A DNA stretch of 64,000 nt from Acidobacteriota bacterium (GCA_003388555.1 QQVD01000031.1:1-64000); one strand, 5' to 3'; numbered from the stretch's first letter, positions 18,304 to 27,081 are shown. Notes: a model not told the origin generated them from the letters alone. Numbers and translations are program-made.

Positions 18304-19266
18304 TCAGCGCGGAGCGAGGTCGCGGATGGCCTGGCGGAAGTCGCCGCTGTCGCCGGGGTGCAGCAGGGCGAGCGCCGGGGTGTGCACGCCGGCCTCGACA
18401 TACTCGGCCACCCGCTCGCGGCATCTCTCGGGAGGCCCGTTGACGATCAGGTCGTCGACCACCGACTCCGGGATGGCCTCGAGCGCCGCCTTGCGGTCGC
18501 CGGCCTGCCAGTGGCTCCACATGCCTTCGAGCTCGGATCCGCGCCCGAGCCATTTGTGGAACTCGGCGTAGACCGGCACGTTGAGGTATGCGGCGGCGGC
18601 GCGCCGGCCGATCGTCAACGCGAGCTCGCGGTCGGAGGTCGGGACGACGAAGATGCGCGCCGCGATCTCCTTGCCCTCGCCGCCGGCGTGCACGTGCGGC
18701 ACCACCGTGCGCACGTCCTCGGGAGAGAGCCAGTTGAGGATCGCCCCGTCGCCCTCGCGGCCGGCGAGGCGGAGCATTCCCTCGCGCAGGGCGGCGACCA
18801 GGATCCTCGGCGGCTGCTCGACCTTGCGCCCGAGCCGGAAGCCCCGCACCGAGAAGGTCTCGAACTCCTCGTCGATCTTCTCACCGGCGAGGGCGCGGCG
18901 CAGGAAGCGCACGGTGTCGCGCACCCGGTACCAGGGCTTCTCGAACGGTGTGTCGTTCCAGTTCTGCACGATGACGTTGCTCGACGAGCCGATGCCCATG
19001 ACGAAGCGCCCGGGCGCCGCCTCGGCGAGCGAGGCGACGCTCATCGCCAGCAGCGCCGGTCCGCGGGTGTAGGCGGGGATGATCGCGACTCCGAGCCGCG
19101 CCTGCGGCGTCCAGGCGGCAGCGAGGGCGAGCGGAGTGAAGCCGTCGGTGCCCATCGCCTCGGACGACCAGAAGTCGGTGTAGCCGAGGTCGACCATCTC
19201 CTCGAGGATCTCGCGGTGCTGGTGCAGCGGCACTTCGAAGGGGAGGGACATTCCGTAGCGGCTCAT
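18304..19266 (-). CDS. LLM-class flavin/F420-dependent oxidoreductase
   Basis: The 320-residue protein has the luciferase-like TIM barrel. MSLPFEVPLHQHREILEEM, GYTDFWSSEAMGTDGFTPL and PGRFVMGIGSSSNVIVQNWN are typical of the F420-using subgroup. VEYVEAGVHTPALALLHPG-like C-terminal sequence closes the barrel. Cofactor choice, FMN or F420, cannot be decided here. Two ATGs lie six bases apart. An AAGGAG box abuts the first (19272) but sits six bases before the second (19266), so the second is chosen. It ends 18 bases from the convergent antiporter gene. Confidence 0.87.
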   Translation of the reverse strand: MSRYGMSLPFEVPLHQHREILEEMVDLGYTDFWSSEAMGTDGFTPLALAAAWTPQARLGVAIIPAYTRGPALLAMSVASLAEAAPGRFVMGIGSSSNVIVQNWNDTPFEKPWYRVRDTVRFLRRALAGEKIDEEFETFSVRGFRLGRKVEQPPRILVAALREGMLRLAGREGDGAILNWLSPEDVRTVVPHVHAGGEGKEIAARIFVVPTSDRELALTIGRRAAAAYLNVPVYAEFHKWLGRGSELEGMWSHWQAGDRKAALEAIPESVVDDLIVNGPPERCRERVAEYVEAGVHTPALALLHPGDSGDFRQAIRDLAPR

Positions 19267-19303
19267 CTGCATCTCCTTGCCGTGCCCCCGGGGCGGGCGG
19301 CGC

Positions 19304-19738
19304 TCAGTCGAGGTCGAATCTGGGGATCGGGACGTCGGGGAGCTCGAGCAGCGCCTGCTGATCCGGCCGCAGGTCGCGGGCTCCGCGGATGTAGACGTGC
19401 TCGATCTCTTTGGCGGTGCGGGTCGTGTTCCAGTGCAGCAGCACCCGGATGCACTGCGACAGGGCGCCGGGCACCTCCATCTCGTGGCCGCAGATCAGGG
19501 CGACGTCGAGCCAGCCCAGCTTGCGCGCGGCGAGCGCCGGGAACTCGGCGTCGAGGTCTCGGGTGGTGGTGAAGTAGGCGCTGGCGACGTCGTCGGGAAC
19601 GATGCCGTTGCGTTCGATCAGGTACCAGAGCAGCTCACCGGTGGCGAGCAGGATCGCCGAGCGGCTGTTCTCCTCGACCGTCGTGGCGCCGCGCACGCCG
19701 CGACACTGCACGATGCGGCGCGGCGTCTCGACCGGCAT
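19304..19738 (-). CDS. aroH: Monofunctional chorismate mutase, AroH class
   Basis: The enzyme converts chorismate to prephenate, committing it to phenylalanine and tyrosine. From the ATG at 19738 the protein is 144 residues, near the 127 of the Bacillus enzyme. Class-defining parts are present: CRGVRGATTVEEN with the active-site arginine, FTTTRDLDAEFPALAAR, and HEMEVPGALSQCIRVLLHWN carrying the second arginine. The trimeric AroH fold is distinct from the helical AroQ type. No other aromatic biosynthesis gene is nearby. An in-frame ATG at 19798 would add 20 residues, and neither start has a good ribosome binding site. Confidence 0.9.
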   Translation of the reverse strand: MPVETPRRIVQCRGVRGATTVEENSRSAILLATGELLWYLIERNGIVPDDVASAYFTTTRDLDAEFPALAARKLGWLDVALICGHEMEVPGALSQCIRVLLHWNTTRTAKEIEHVYIRGARDLRPDQQALLELPDVPIPRFDLD

Positions 19739-19925
19739 CGACGGAGTCGGCGCCGCCGGGTCGGCGGGGCTGGGCTTGGCTTGGCGTTCGGGGCACATCG
19801 CTTCGGGCCGGCAAGCTATCAGCACCGTCGCTTCGCCCCGGGATCGCGGCGGCCCCGGAAACAGACGCACTTGGCGTCTCGTAGGATGGTCGCGTCGACA
19901 CGGCGTACGACCAATGGAGTGACGG

Positions 19926-20471
19926 ATGAAGCGACGGATCGGAGGGTGCCTCTACCTCCTGCTCACCGGGGGCTTCCTGCTGGTGATCGGCGGCTGGTTC
20001 GCGCTCGCCGAGCTGGGCGCGGCGGTGCCCGGGATCGACCAGGCCTGGCCCGTGTTCCCGATCTTCGGCGGCGTCTGCTTCCTGCTCGGCTGGGTGCTGA
20101 ACCGCCGCGCCTACGGCCTGGTGCTTCCCGGCTCGGCAGCCCTGATGGTGGGGCTCTTCTTCTTCCCCTTCGCACTCGGATGGATCTCCTGGGATCGCAT
20201 GGAGGTGCTCTGGCCGGTGTTCCCGCTGATCGGCGGCCTCGCCTTCGTCGCCATGTGGCTGGCGGCGTTCGCCCGCCACACCGGCCTGCTGGTGCCGGCG
20301 TTCCTCGGCGTCGGCACCGGGATCGTCGGCCTGGCGATGACGTCGACGCCGCTGGGTGCGGTGGTCGAGCGGGTCGGCTGGCCGGTCGCCTTCCTGGCCG
20401 TCGGCGCCACATTGATCCTGCTGCCGCTCTTCCTGCTCCTCGGAGCCCTGGTGCGGCGTATCGCCACCTGA
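19926..20471 (+). CDS. Small polytopic membrane protein of unknown function
   Basis: The 181-residue protein has about five or six membrane helices. The motif WPVFPIFGGVCFLLGWVL (from residue ~41) recurs as WPVFPLIGGLAFVAMWL (from residue ~97), so the protein is an internal duplication of a helix pair. That pattern resembles the LiaI/LiaF-type transmembrane region found in envelope-stress membrane proteins, but a firm family call is not possible. The ATG at 19926 has GGAG seven bases upstream. It precedes another membrane protein gene at 20502 on the same strand. Confidence 0.6.
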   Translation: MKRRIGGCLYLLLTGGFLLVIGGWFALAELGAAVPGIDQAWPVFPIFGGVCFLLGWVLNRRAYGLVLPGSAALMVGLFFFPFALGWISWDRMEVLWPVFPLIGGLAFVAMWLAAFARHTGLLVPAFLGVGTGIVGLAMTSTPLGAVVERVGWPVAFLAVGATLILLPLFLLLGALVRRIAT

Positions 20472-20501
20472 CGGCGGATCCGGCGCGACGGGCTGACCAC
20501 G

Positions 20502-21590
20502 GTGCCTGGCACCTTCGTGCATCTCGGCGTGCAGCTGGGCGGCGCCGGTCTCGCCGCGCGCGGTCGGCTCGGGCGCGACGCAGCCTGCTGGACGGTGCTC
20601 GGCTGCCTGGTGCCGGACCTGCCCTGGATCGCACAGCGCGCCCTGCGTCCGCTGCTGCTCGGCCGGGTGGACGGCGAGCTCTTCTACTCGCTGCGGCTGC
20701 ACGCCGTGGTGCAGAGCTCGCTGCTCTTCTCGCTGGTGCTGGCGACGGCGCTGGCCCTCCTGTGGGCGCGGCCGGGGAGGGCCTGGCAGTGGATCGCCGT
20801 CGGCTGCCTCGGCCATCTGCTGCTCGACGCACTGCAGATCAAGTGGGCCAACGGCGTGGTGCTGGCGGCGCCGATCAGCTGGCGCACCCTGCGCTTCGAC
20901 CTGTTCTGGCCGGAGAGCCCCTGGAGCCTGCTGCCGACCCTCTTCGGGGTCGCGGTCTGGCTCTACTGGATGATTCGGCTCTGGCGGCGGGGCGGCCCCG
21001 GGCTGGAGCTCGCGCGGGGCGCTGCGCGGCGGCGCAGGCTCGGCGTCGGTCTGGTGCTGCTGGTCGTCTGGTCGCTGGGCCCGTTGGCCTTCCTCGGTGC
21101 GGCCCAGCGCGACGGGGTGCACTACGTCGAGGTGCTGCGGCAGACCGAGCGGCGCCCCGGACGCACGGTCGAGATCGCCAGGGCTGCCTACGGCGTCGAT
21201 GCCGAGGGCCCCTGGGTCCGCACGATGACCGAGGAGGTGCTGAGGGTGCCCGGGCTGGAACGCTGGCCGGGGCTGCTCGATCCGGGCGTCGCGGCGCGCA
21301 GCCGGCTGTCGCTGCGCGGGCGCTTCGTCGACGCGGCGACGCTGGAGCCCCTCGCGGCGCGCCGGCACCCTGTCGGTGTGCGCGCCGGCTGGTCGCTGGC
21401 GGGCGTGCTGGCCGCGTCTTCACTGCTCGTCCTCGCGGTGCTGAGGAGCCCATCGGTTAGATTGCCGCCGCGGCAAGCGTTGGCATCGACGGACCAGCGG
21501 AATGCGCGGCGGCCCGGCGCCGTAGGAGACGGCGGAAGACCCACGACGGCGTCGGCGCGCGGTGGCGCCGCGGAGGAGAAGAGGATTTGA
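20502..21590 (+). CDS. Membrane protein, possibly DUF457-like metal-dependent hydrolase family
   Basis: The 362-residue protein begins GTFVHLGVQLGGAGLAARG, then has GCLVPDLPWIAQR, SLRLHAVVQSSLLFSL and IAVGCLGHLLLDALQIKWAN. The spacing of H, PDL, H and GHLLLD recalls the membrane-bound metal-dependent hydrolases of the DUF457/YdjM group. The fit is partial. The C-terminal 150 residues carry a soluble beta-rich segment and one more helix, ending in a low-complexity tail. It starts at GTG 20502 without a clear ribosome binding site. Its stop overlaps the TTG start of the ABC ATPase gene, which suggests cotranscription with that exporter. Confidence 0.55.
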   Translation: MPGTFVHLGVQLGGAGLAARGRLGRDAACWTVLGCLVPDLPWIAQRALRPLLLGRVDGELFYSLRLHAVVQSSLLFSLVLATALALLWARPGRAWQWIAVGCLGHLLLDALQIKWANGVVLAAPISWRTLRFDLFWPESPWSLLPTLFGVAVWLYWMIRLWRRGGPGLELARGAARRRRLGVGLVLLVVWSLGPLAFLGAAQRDGVHYVEVLRQTERRPGRTVEIARAAYGVDAEGPWVRTMTEEVLRVPGLERWPGLLDPGVAARSRLSLRGRFVDAATLEPLAARRHPVGVRAGWSLAGVLAASSLLVLAVLRSPSVRLPPRQALASTDQRNARRPGAVGDGGRPTTASARGGAAEEKRI

Positions 21591-22570
21591 CAGCAGCAGG
21601 AGACGCAGCGCTGGTGCTCGAGGGAGTGACCAAGCGCTTCGGCAAGCAGACCGCCGTCGACGGGATCTCGATGCGGGTCCCCAGCGGCTCGATCTGGGGC
21701 TTCCTGGGGCCGAACGGTGCCGGCAAGACCACCACCATCCGGATGGTGATGAGCATCATCTACCCCGATGAGGGGGAGATCAGGATCCTCGGCAAGAGCA
21801 ACGCCGAGTCGATCAAGGACCGCCTCGGCTATCTGCCGGAGGAGAAGGGCCTCTACAAGAAGATGACCGCCGGCGAGATCGTCGCCTACTTCGGCCGGCT
21901 CAAGGGCATGGCGGCCGGCGACGCCAAGCGGCGGGCGCGCGAGCTGCTCGAGCAGTACGGCCTCGGCGACGCCGTCGACAAGAAGTGCGAGGCGCTCTCC
22001 AAGGGCATGGGGCAGAAGGTGCAGATCCTCGGCACCGTGATCCACGACCCCGACCTGGTGATCCTCGACGAGCCGTTCTCCGGGCTCGATCCGGTCAACG
22101 CCGAGGTGATGAAGGACCTCATCCTGCAGATGAAGCGGGACGGTCGCACGGTGATCTTCTCGACCCACATCATGCTGCAGGCCGAGCAGCTGTGCGACGG
22201 GCTGACCCTGATCAACCACGGTAGGAAGGTGCTCGACGGCACCATGGCCGAGGTGCGTGGCTCCGAGGAGCGCGGCATCCTGCTCGACTACGACGGCGAC
22301 AGCCAGAAGCTGCACAGCCTCGACGGGATCGAGCGCATCAACGACTCGGGCAAGCAGGCCGAGATCTTCCCGGCGTCCGGGGTCGATCCCCAGCACCTTC
22401 TGCAGCAGATCGTGCAGCGGGTGCACGTGCGGCGCTTCGACCTGCGCGAGCCTTCGCTGCACGAGATCTTCGTGCGCGCGGTAGGTGGCCGTGCCGACGG
22501 CGTCGCGGTGCGCGGGGTGCAGGGTCAGGCAGTCCTGGTCGCCGAGTCCGGAGATTCCCCCGATGCGTGA
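21587..22570 (+). CDS. ABC transporter ATP-binding protein (NatA-like)
   Basis: The nucleotide-binding subunit of an ABC-2 type exporter, 327 residues. Walker A is GPNGAGKTTT, the signature is ALSKGMGQKVQILG and Walker B is LVILDEPFSGLDP, with the switch histidine in IFSTHIMLQAE. After residue ~225 the DUF4162-type tail of NatA-like proteins follows (LHEIFVRAVGG). The start is a TTG at 21587. It overlaps the previous stop as TTGA and lies directly after the purine-rich GGAGGAGAAGAGGA. The permease gene begins eight bases before this gene ends, so the two are coupled. Substrate may be Na+ or a small organic molecule, by analogy only. Confidence 0.92.
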   Translation: MTAAGDAALVLEGVTKRFGKQTAVDGISMRVPSGSIWGFLGPNGAGKTTTIRMVMSIIYPDEGEIRILGKSNAESIKDRLGYLPEEKGLYKKMTAGEIVAYFGRLKGMAAGDAKRRARELLEQYGLGDAVDKKCEALSKGMGQKVQILGTVIHDPDLVILDEPFSGLDPVNAEVMKDLILQMKRDGRTVIFSTHIMLQAEQLCDGLTLINHGRKVLDGTMAEVRGSEERGILLDYDGDSQKLHSLDGIERINDSGKQAEIFPASGVDPQHLLQQIVQRVHVRRFDLREPSLHEIFVRAVGGRADGVAVRGVQGQAVLVAESGDSPDA

Positions 22571-24218
22571 CAAGACACTGCTCGTCGCCCAGCGCGAGCT
22601 GGTCGAGAACATCCGCACCAAGGCCTTCTGGATCGGTATCCTGCTCTTCCCGGTGCTGATCGTCGTGATGATGGTCGCACCGACGCTGCTCGAACGCGCC
22701 AAGTCGGCGCGCCAGTACGCGGTGGTCGACGAGTCGGGCTGGCTGCTCGAGCAGATCGATCAGCGTGCCGCCCTGCCCGACCTGGAGAAGGTCTTCGCCC
22801 AGGCGCTCGAGCGCAAACGCGCCGGCAGCTCGCGCTTCGACGAGTTGCCCGAGGCGCTGCGCCAGGCCACCGGACAGATCGAGGCGGGTCTGGCGATGGT
22901 CGAGGAGCAGGCCGGCGGCGACTGGGACGAGAGTGAACGGGCCGAGGCCGAGTCGACGATCATCGAGGGTTTTGCCTCGGTGGTCGCGGGGTTCGCCGGA
23001 ACCCAGGGAGGCCAGCTGCGCGAGATGCTGCCGCCGGAGGCGATCGCGCCGCTCGAGCAGCTGCGCGAGGAGATCCGTCGTTGGTGGCTCGAGCTGCCGG
23101 CCGAGGAGGCCGTGGAGTACGGCTCCGGAGTCTCCAAGAGCCGCTACGTGCGGGTCGAGGTGCCCGGCGAGGGCGAGGAACAGATCGCCGAGCTGAACCG
23201 GCGGGTGCGCGAGGGCGAGCTGTTCGCGTACATCGTCATCGGCGAGGACCCGATCAACGGCGAAGGCGACAGCCGCTACGTCTCCTCGAACCTGACCGAC
23301 GACGATCTGCAGGTCTGGTTCTCGCGCCTCGCCAGCGACGTGCTGCGCGCCGAGCGGCTCGAGGAGAAGCAGATCGACGCCCAGACCGCCGACTGGATCC
23401 AGGCGCCGTTCGACATGCGGCAGGCCAAGTTGGGCACCAGCGGCGAGGAGGAGGACGTCGCGACCCAGGACCGTGTGCGCCAGTGGGCGCCGGTGGCCTT
23501 CGTCTATCTGCTCTGGATCTCGGTCTTCACCGTCGCCCAGATGCTGCTCACCAACACGGTGGAGGAGAAGTCGAACAAGCTGATGGAGGTGCTGCTCTCC
23601 TCGGTCTCGCCGCTGCAGCTGATGATGGGCAAGATCGTCGGCATCGCCGCCACCGGCCTGGCGATGCTCGGATCGTGGGCGGTCTTCTTCTACCTGGCGA
23701 CGAAGTTCGTGCCGCGCTTGACCGGAATCGACTCGAGCCTCGATCTGTCGATCATCGTCACCGACCCGAAGTACATGGCGTCCTTCTTCGTCTACTTCCT
23801 GCTCGGCTACCTCTTCTACGCCGCCCTGCTGGTCGGCATCGGCTCGGTCTGCGACTCACTCAAGGAGGCGCAGAATCTGATGACCCCGATCATGCTGCTG
23901 CTCTTCGTGCCGCTGGCGTCGATGGTGCCGATCGGCCAGGACCCGAACGGGCTGCTGGCGCGGGTCATGTCGTACATCCCGCCGTTCACGCCCTTCGTGA
24001 TGATGAACCGCGCCGCCGGCCCGCCGTCGACGCTGGAGTACGTGCTGACCAGCGCGCTGCTGCTGGCTTCGGTGGGGGTGGTCATGTGGGCCGCCGCCAA
24101 GGTGTTCCGCATCGGTGTGCTGATGACCGGCAAACCGCCCAAGTTGCGGGAGATCCTGCGCTGGATCCGGGCGCCGATCGGGGTGGTGCCGGAGCGGCGT
24201 GCCGAACAGATGCGCTGA
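22563..24218 (+). CDS. ABC-2 type permease (NatB-like)
   Basis: The membrane subunit of the exporter, 551 residues, starts at ATG 22563 and overlaps the ATPase gene by eight bases. The first helix is AFWIGILLFPVLIVVMMVAP. A large ~300-residue periplasmic domain follows, rich in charged helices. The C-terminal half has five or six helices, starting at VAFVYLLWISVFTVAQMLL. The coupling segment NTVEEKSNKLMEVLLSSVSP is characteristic of NatB and related ABC-2 permeases. It works as a dimer with the ATPase. The gap to the next gene at 24425 contains a GC-rich hairpin with no U-run. Confidence 0.9.
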   Translation: MRDKTLLVAQRELVENIRTKAFWIGILLFPVLIVVMMVAPTLLERAKSARQYAVVDESGWLLEQIDQRAALPDLEKVFAQALERKRAGSSRFDELPEALRQATGQIEAGLAMVEEQAGGDWDESERAEAESTIIEGFASVVAGFAGTQGGQLREMLPPEAIAPLEQLREEIRRWWLELPAEEAVEYGSGVSKSRYVRVEVPGEGEEQIAELNRRVREGELFAYIVIGEDPINGEGDSRYVSSNLTDDDLQVWFSRLASDVLRAERLEEKQIDAQTADWIQAPFDMRQAKLGTSGEEEDVATQDRVRQWAPVAFVYLLWISVFTVAQMLLTNTVEEKSNKLMEVLLSSVSPLQLMMGKIVGIAATGLAMLGSWAVFFYLATKFVPRLTGIDSSLDLSIIVTDPKYMASFFVYFLLGYLFYAALLVGIGSVCDSLKEAQNLMTPIMLLLFVPLASMVPIGQDPNGLLARVMSYIPPFTPFVMMNRAAGPPSTLEYVLTSALLLASVGVVMWAAAKVFRIGVLMTGKPPKLREILRWIRAPIGVVPERRAEQMR

Positions 24219-24424
24219 TCCGGGCAGAGAGCGGCAGACGGTCCCGGCCGGGGCCTGAGATAGGATGAAGGGGAACGGAGACGGAGCCGTCGGCCGCACC
24301 CTGCGCGCTCACGGAACCCGCGGCGCCGCTTCGCGCAGCGCCCACCCGAGCCTCCAGTCGCCGCTCGATGGCGGCTGCGCAGACCAGTTCCCCGCGCTTT
24401 CAGGCACGCGGCCCGGAGCCCCAC

Positions 24425-25312
24425 ATGCCGCCTTCCGCAGCACCCGACGTGAGCACCGCCACCCGGCCCCTCTCCAAGGTGGTCACGCCCGAGAAGCCCC
24501 GCTTCTGGCCGACTCTCAAGCAGCGCGCCAAAGAAGCGGTCAAATGGCCGTTCTACAAGCTCTACGAGCGCCGCCTGATGGCCGAGGTGGCGAGCTGGAA
24601 CCTGCCGCGTCACATCGGCATCATCATGGACGGCAACCGCCGTTTCGCCCGCCAGCTCGGTCTCAGCCACGTCTCGCAGGGCCACCTGCGCGGCGCCCAG
24701 AAGCTGTGGGACGTGCTGTCGTGGTGTTACGAGGCGGGAGTGCCGGTGGTCACCGTGTGGAGCTTCTCGATCGACAATTTCGGCCGCGACACCTCGGAGG
24801 TCGAGGCGCTGCTGCAGCTCTTCGAGGAGAAGACGCGCGAGCTCGCCGAGCACGAGGAGGTGCACGGCAAGCAGGTTCGGGTGCGCTACTTGGGCGAGAT
24901 CGCCCAGCTGCCCGAGAGCCTCCAGCACGCCATCCAGGTCGCCGAGGAGAAGACCCGCGGCTACGACCGATTCCAGCTCAACATCGCGATGGCGTATGGC
25001 GGCCGGCGTGAGATCACCGAGGCCTTCCGCGGCTACTTCCGCACCCAGAAGGCGCGCGGGATGTCCTTCGACGAGGCGATCGACAGCCTCGACGAGAAGG
25101 CGATCGAGCCGTTCCTGTACACCAGCGGCCAGCCCGAGCCCGACCTCATCCTGCGCACCAGCGGCGAGATCCGACTCGGCGGCTTCCTGCTCTGGCAGAG
25201 CGCCTACTCCGAGTACTACTTCTGCGACACCAACTGGCCGGCGTTGCGCAAGATCGACCTGTTGCGAGCCCTGAGAGCCTACGCGCAGCGGCAGCGGCGT
25301 CTGGGCAGGTGA
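24425..25312 (+). CDS. uppS: Cis-prenyltransferase (polyprenyl diphosphate synthase, UppS family)
   Basis: The enzyme condenses isopentenyl diphosphate units onto an allylic primer, in cis, to make the lipid carrier for cell-wall and surface glycans. The catalytic motif IIMDGNRRFARQLG, the SFSIDNFGRD segment, AMAYGGRREITEAF and the substrate motif RTSGEIRLGGFLLWQSAYSE are all present. At 295 residues it is longer than the usual ~250 because of a ~60-residue N-terminal extension. An ATG at 24368 would add 19 more, but the ATG at 24425 has a GGAG box seven bases upstream. The usual neighbours cdsA, frr and dxr are absent, so it may be a second, specialised copy. Confidence 0.9.
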   Translation: MPPSAAPDVSTATRPLSKVVTPEKPRFWPTLKQRAKEAVKWPFYKLYERRLMAEVASWNLPRHIGIIMDGNRRFARQLGLSHVSQGHLRGAQKLWDVLSWCYEAGVPVVTVWSFSIDNFGRDTSEVEALLQLFEEKTRELAEHEEVHGKQVRVRYLGEIAQLPESLQHAIQVAEEKTRGYDRFQLNIAMAYGGRREITEAFRGYFRTQKARGMSFDEAIDSLDEKAIEPFLYTSGQPEPDLILRTSGEIRLGGFLLWQSAYSEYYFCDTNWPALRKIDLLRALRAYAQRQRRLGR

Positions 25313-25392
25313 GAGCGCGGCTCGATCGGCGAGCACGGTCGTGGGCGCCGGGAATGTGACCTCGAGCCTCCGGCGGGTACTGTCTCCTCGAG

Positions 25393-25995
25393 ATGTCGAG
25401 GAGAGGGTCAGAACAGGCGAGCGCGGCCGCCGAGGCGGAGCTCGAGGCGGCGATCGCCGAGCTGTCGCCAAGGCTGCTGCGCTACGCCGCGGCGCTCTGC
25501 GGTGACTGGCCGACCGCCGAGGACGCGGCGCAGGACGCGTTGGCGGCTCTCGTCCGTCGCTGGCTGCGCCACGGTCCGCCGGACGATCCGCTGGCCTTCA
25601 CCTTCGCGGTGACGCGCCGGCGGGCGGTGCGGGCGAGTGTTCGCCGCCGCCTGCTCGATCCACTCGAACGCGTCCTGGGTCGGCCTGGCGAGCTTCCCGA
25701 CCCGGAGCGAACCGCTGCGGCCACGCAGCGCGTGAGTCTGGCGGCCGCGGCGTTGGCCGAACAGCCACGGCGGCTGCGCGCGACGTTGGCGATGCACGTC
25801 GGCGGCCTCTCTGTGCGCGAGATCGCGCGGCTCGAGAGGTGCTCCGAGTCGGCGGTGAAGATGCGCCTGCTGCGCGCCCGTCGTGCGCTGCGCGAGAGCC
25901 TGGAGCGGCGCGGCGCCATGGCGGTCGACGAGGAGCGCCCGGGCAGCGGCCTGGGGGCCGGGCTGGGAGTCGTCGTGGAGGGTCGTGGGCGATGA
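25393..25995 (+). CDS. ECF-type RNA polymerase sigma factor
   Basis: The 200-residue protein has the two conserved sigma regions. Region 2 is LSPRLLRYAAALCGDWPTAE with DAAQDALAALVRRW, the core-binding and -10-binding helices. Region 4 is ALAEQPRRLRATLAMHVGG followed by the helix-turn-helix SVREIARLERCSESAVKMRL. The linker between is short, as in ECF factors. The last ~30 residues are Gly/Val rich. Its stop overlaps the ATG of the next gene as ATGA, and the third gene follows one base after that. This gives a tight sigma, anti-sigma and STN cassette. The regulated promoter is unknown. Confidence 0.85.
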   Translation: MSRRGSEQASAAAEAELEAAIAELSPRLLRYAAALCGDWPTAEDAAQDALAALVRRWLRHGPPDDPLAFTFAVTRRRAVRASVRRRLLDPLERVLGRPGELPDPERTAAATQRVSLAAAALAEQPRRLRATLAMHVGGLSVREIARLERCSESAVKMRLLRARRALRESLERRGAMAVDEERPGSGLGAGLGVVVEGRGR

Positions 25996-26444
25996 ACAGA
26001 CATTGTGAGGCGTGGGATCGGCGTCGGCCCTCGGAGTCGGAGGAGGCGGTCGATCGCTGGCTGGCGGAGTCGCTACGGCCCGCTGCCGAGCAGGTCGAAC
26101 GGGTGCGTCGCGGCGCGCTTGCCGAGGGCGCGGGCACGCCCCGGTGCAGAGCCGGCGCCATCCGCTGGTGGGTCGCTCCGGCCGCCGCGCTGCTCGCTTC
26201 GCTCGCGCTGTGGGCGCTCCTGCCCATCGGCAAGACCGCAGAAGAGCAACGTCGGGGCTCGGCGGCAGCCAGGCGCCTCCCGGTGGTGGTGACCGGTGAT
26301 GGCGAGCTGGGCTGGCGGATCGCCAACGTGGCGACGGACGACGGAACCGCTTCGACCGGCGCGCCGCCGCGATTCCTGCTGGTCGCCGCTCGTCAGCGCA
26401 CGGCCGGCCCCGACGCCAGCGAGCTGAGCTCGAAAGGAGACTGA
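25992..26444 (+). CDS. Probable one-TM anti-sigma factor
   Basis: The 150-residue protein has a soluble N-terminal part (1-58), one membrane helix (residues ~60-80, WVAPAAALLASLALWALL) and a ~70-residue outer part. The N-terminal segment starts MNRHCEAWDRRR and is short and helical, as in anti-sigma domains, but lacks an obvious zinc HxxxCxxC site. It carries no recognisable family domain. The call rests on topology and on its ATGA overlap with the sigma factor gene. The periplasmic tail could contact the double-STN protein encoded immediately downstream. Confidence 0.6.
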   Translation: MNRHCEAWDRRRPSESEEAVDRWLAESLRPAAEQVERVRRGALAEGAGTPRCRAGAIRWWVAPAAALLASLALWALLPIGKTAEEQRRGSAAARRLPVVVTGDGELGWRIANVATDDGTASTGAPPRFLLVAARQRTAGPDASELSSKGD

Positions 26445-26445
26445 G

Positions 26446-27081
26446 ATGTCGAAGAACGAGGAGTTCGGAGCACTCGCGGCGGCGCCGCGACGGGCGGTCA
26501 GGCTGGCTCTGTCAGCGTTGCTGCTGTCGGCTGCGACGGCGGCCGCCGCAGCGTCGCCGATCACCCTCGAGCTGGTCGATGCGCCGGCAGACGAAGTGCT
26601 GTCGGCGCTCGCGGCGGTGCTCGACGCCGAGCTCGAGATGCCTCCCCACGGCGACCGCGATGTCACCGTGACCCTGCACGGCGTGCAGGCGACCACGGCG
26701 CTGCAGGTCGTGTGCGAGTCGATCGGATGTGACTGGACGCTGGGTGGCGGCCGGCTGTCGATCGCATGGCAGGAGCGGGGAGGCTCAGCACCCTCAGTGC
26801 AGTCGGCGGAGACCGGCGCGGCGGCGTTGCAGGACGAGCCACGGTTCGGCGAAGAGCTGGACCTCAGCCTGCGGGATGCTCGCCTCGGAGAGGTGCTCGC
26901 TGGTTTCGCCAAGGTGACCGGGGTGCCGGTCGACGTCGCTGCCGAGCTCGAGAACGCGACGGTCACCGTCGAGCTGCGCCAGGTGCCCGCATGGAAGGCC
27001 CTGGAGCAGATCTGCCGGGTCAACGGCTGCCGGCTCGAGCTGCTCGACGCGGCGAAGCGGCTGCGCGTCAGTCCTCGTTGA
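26446..27081 (+). CDS. Periplasmic protein with two STN (secretin/TonB N-terminal) domains
   Basis: The 211-residue product has a signal peptide ending near residue 37 (ALLLSAATAAAAAS). Two STN-like domains follow, roughly 39-109 and 133-208. Each shows the pattern of strand, helix, strand: ITLELVDAPADEVLSALAAV and LDLSLRDARLGEVLAGFAKV, then VTVTLHGVQATTALQVVCES and VTVELRQVPAWKALEQICRV. STN domains normally sit at the N-terminus of TonB-dependent transducers or secretins and signal to an anti-sigma factor. Here they form the whole protein, with no barrel attached. AAGGAG lies seven bases before the ATG, and the gene is one base after the anti-sigma gene. The end overlaps the convergent GT39 gene by 14 bases. 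Confidence 0.82.
   Translation: MSKNEEFGALAAAPRRAVRLALSALLLSAATAAAAASPITLELVDAPADEVLSALAAVLDAELEMPPHGDRDVTVTLHGVQATTALQVVCESIGCDWTLGGGRLSIAWQERGGSAPSVQSAETGAAALQDEPRFGEELDLSLRDARLGEVLAGFAKVTGVPVDVAAELENATVTVELRQVPAWKALEQICRVNGCRLELLDAAKRLRVSPR

Noticed and set aside
24240-24255. GC-rich hairpin after the ABC permease gene
   Set aside because: A six-pair stem with no U-tract. In a high-GC genome such structures are frequent by chance.
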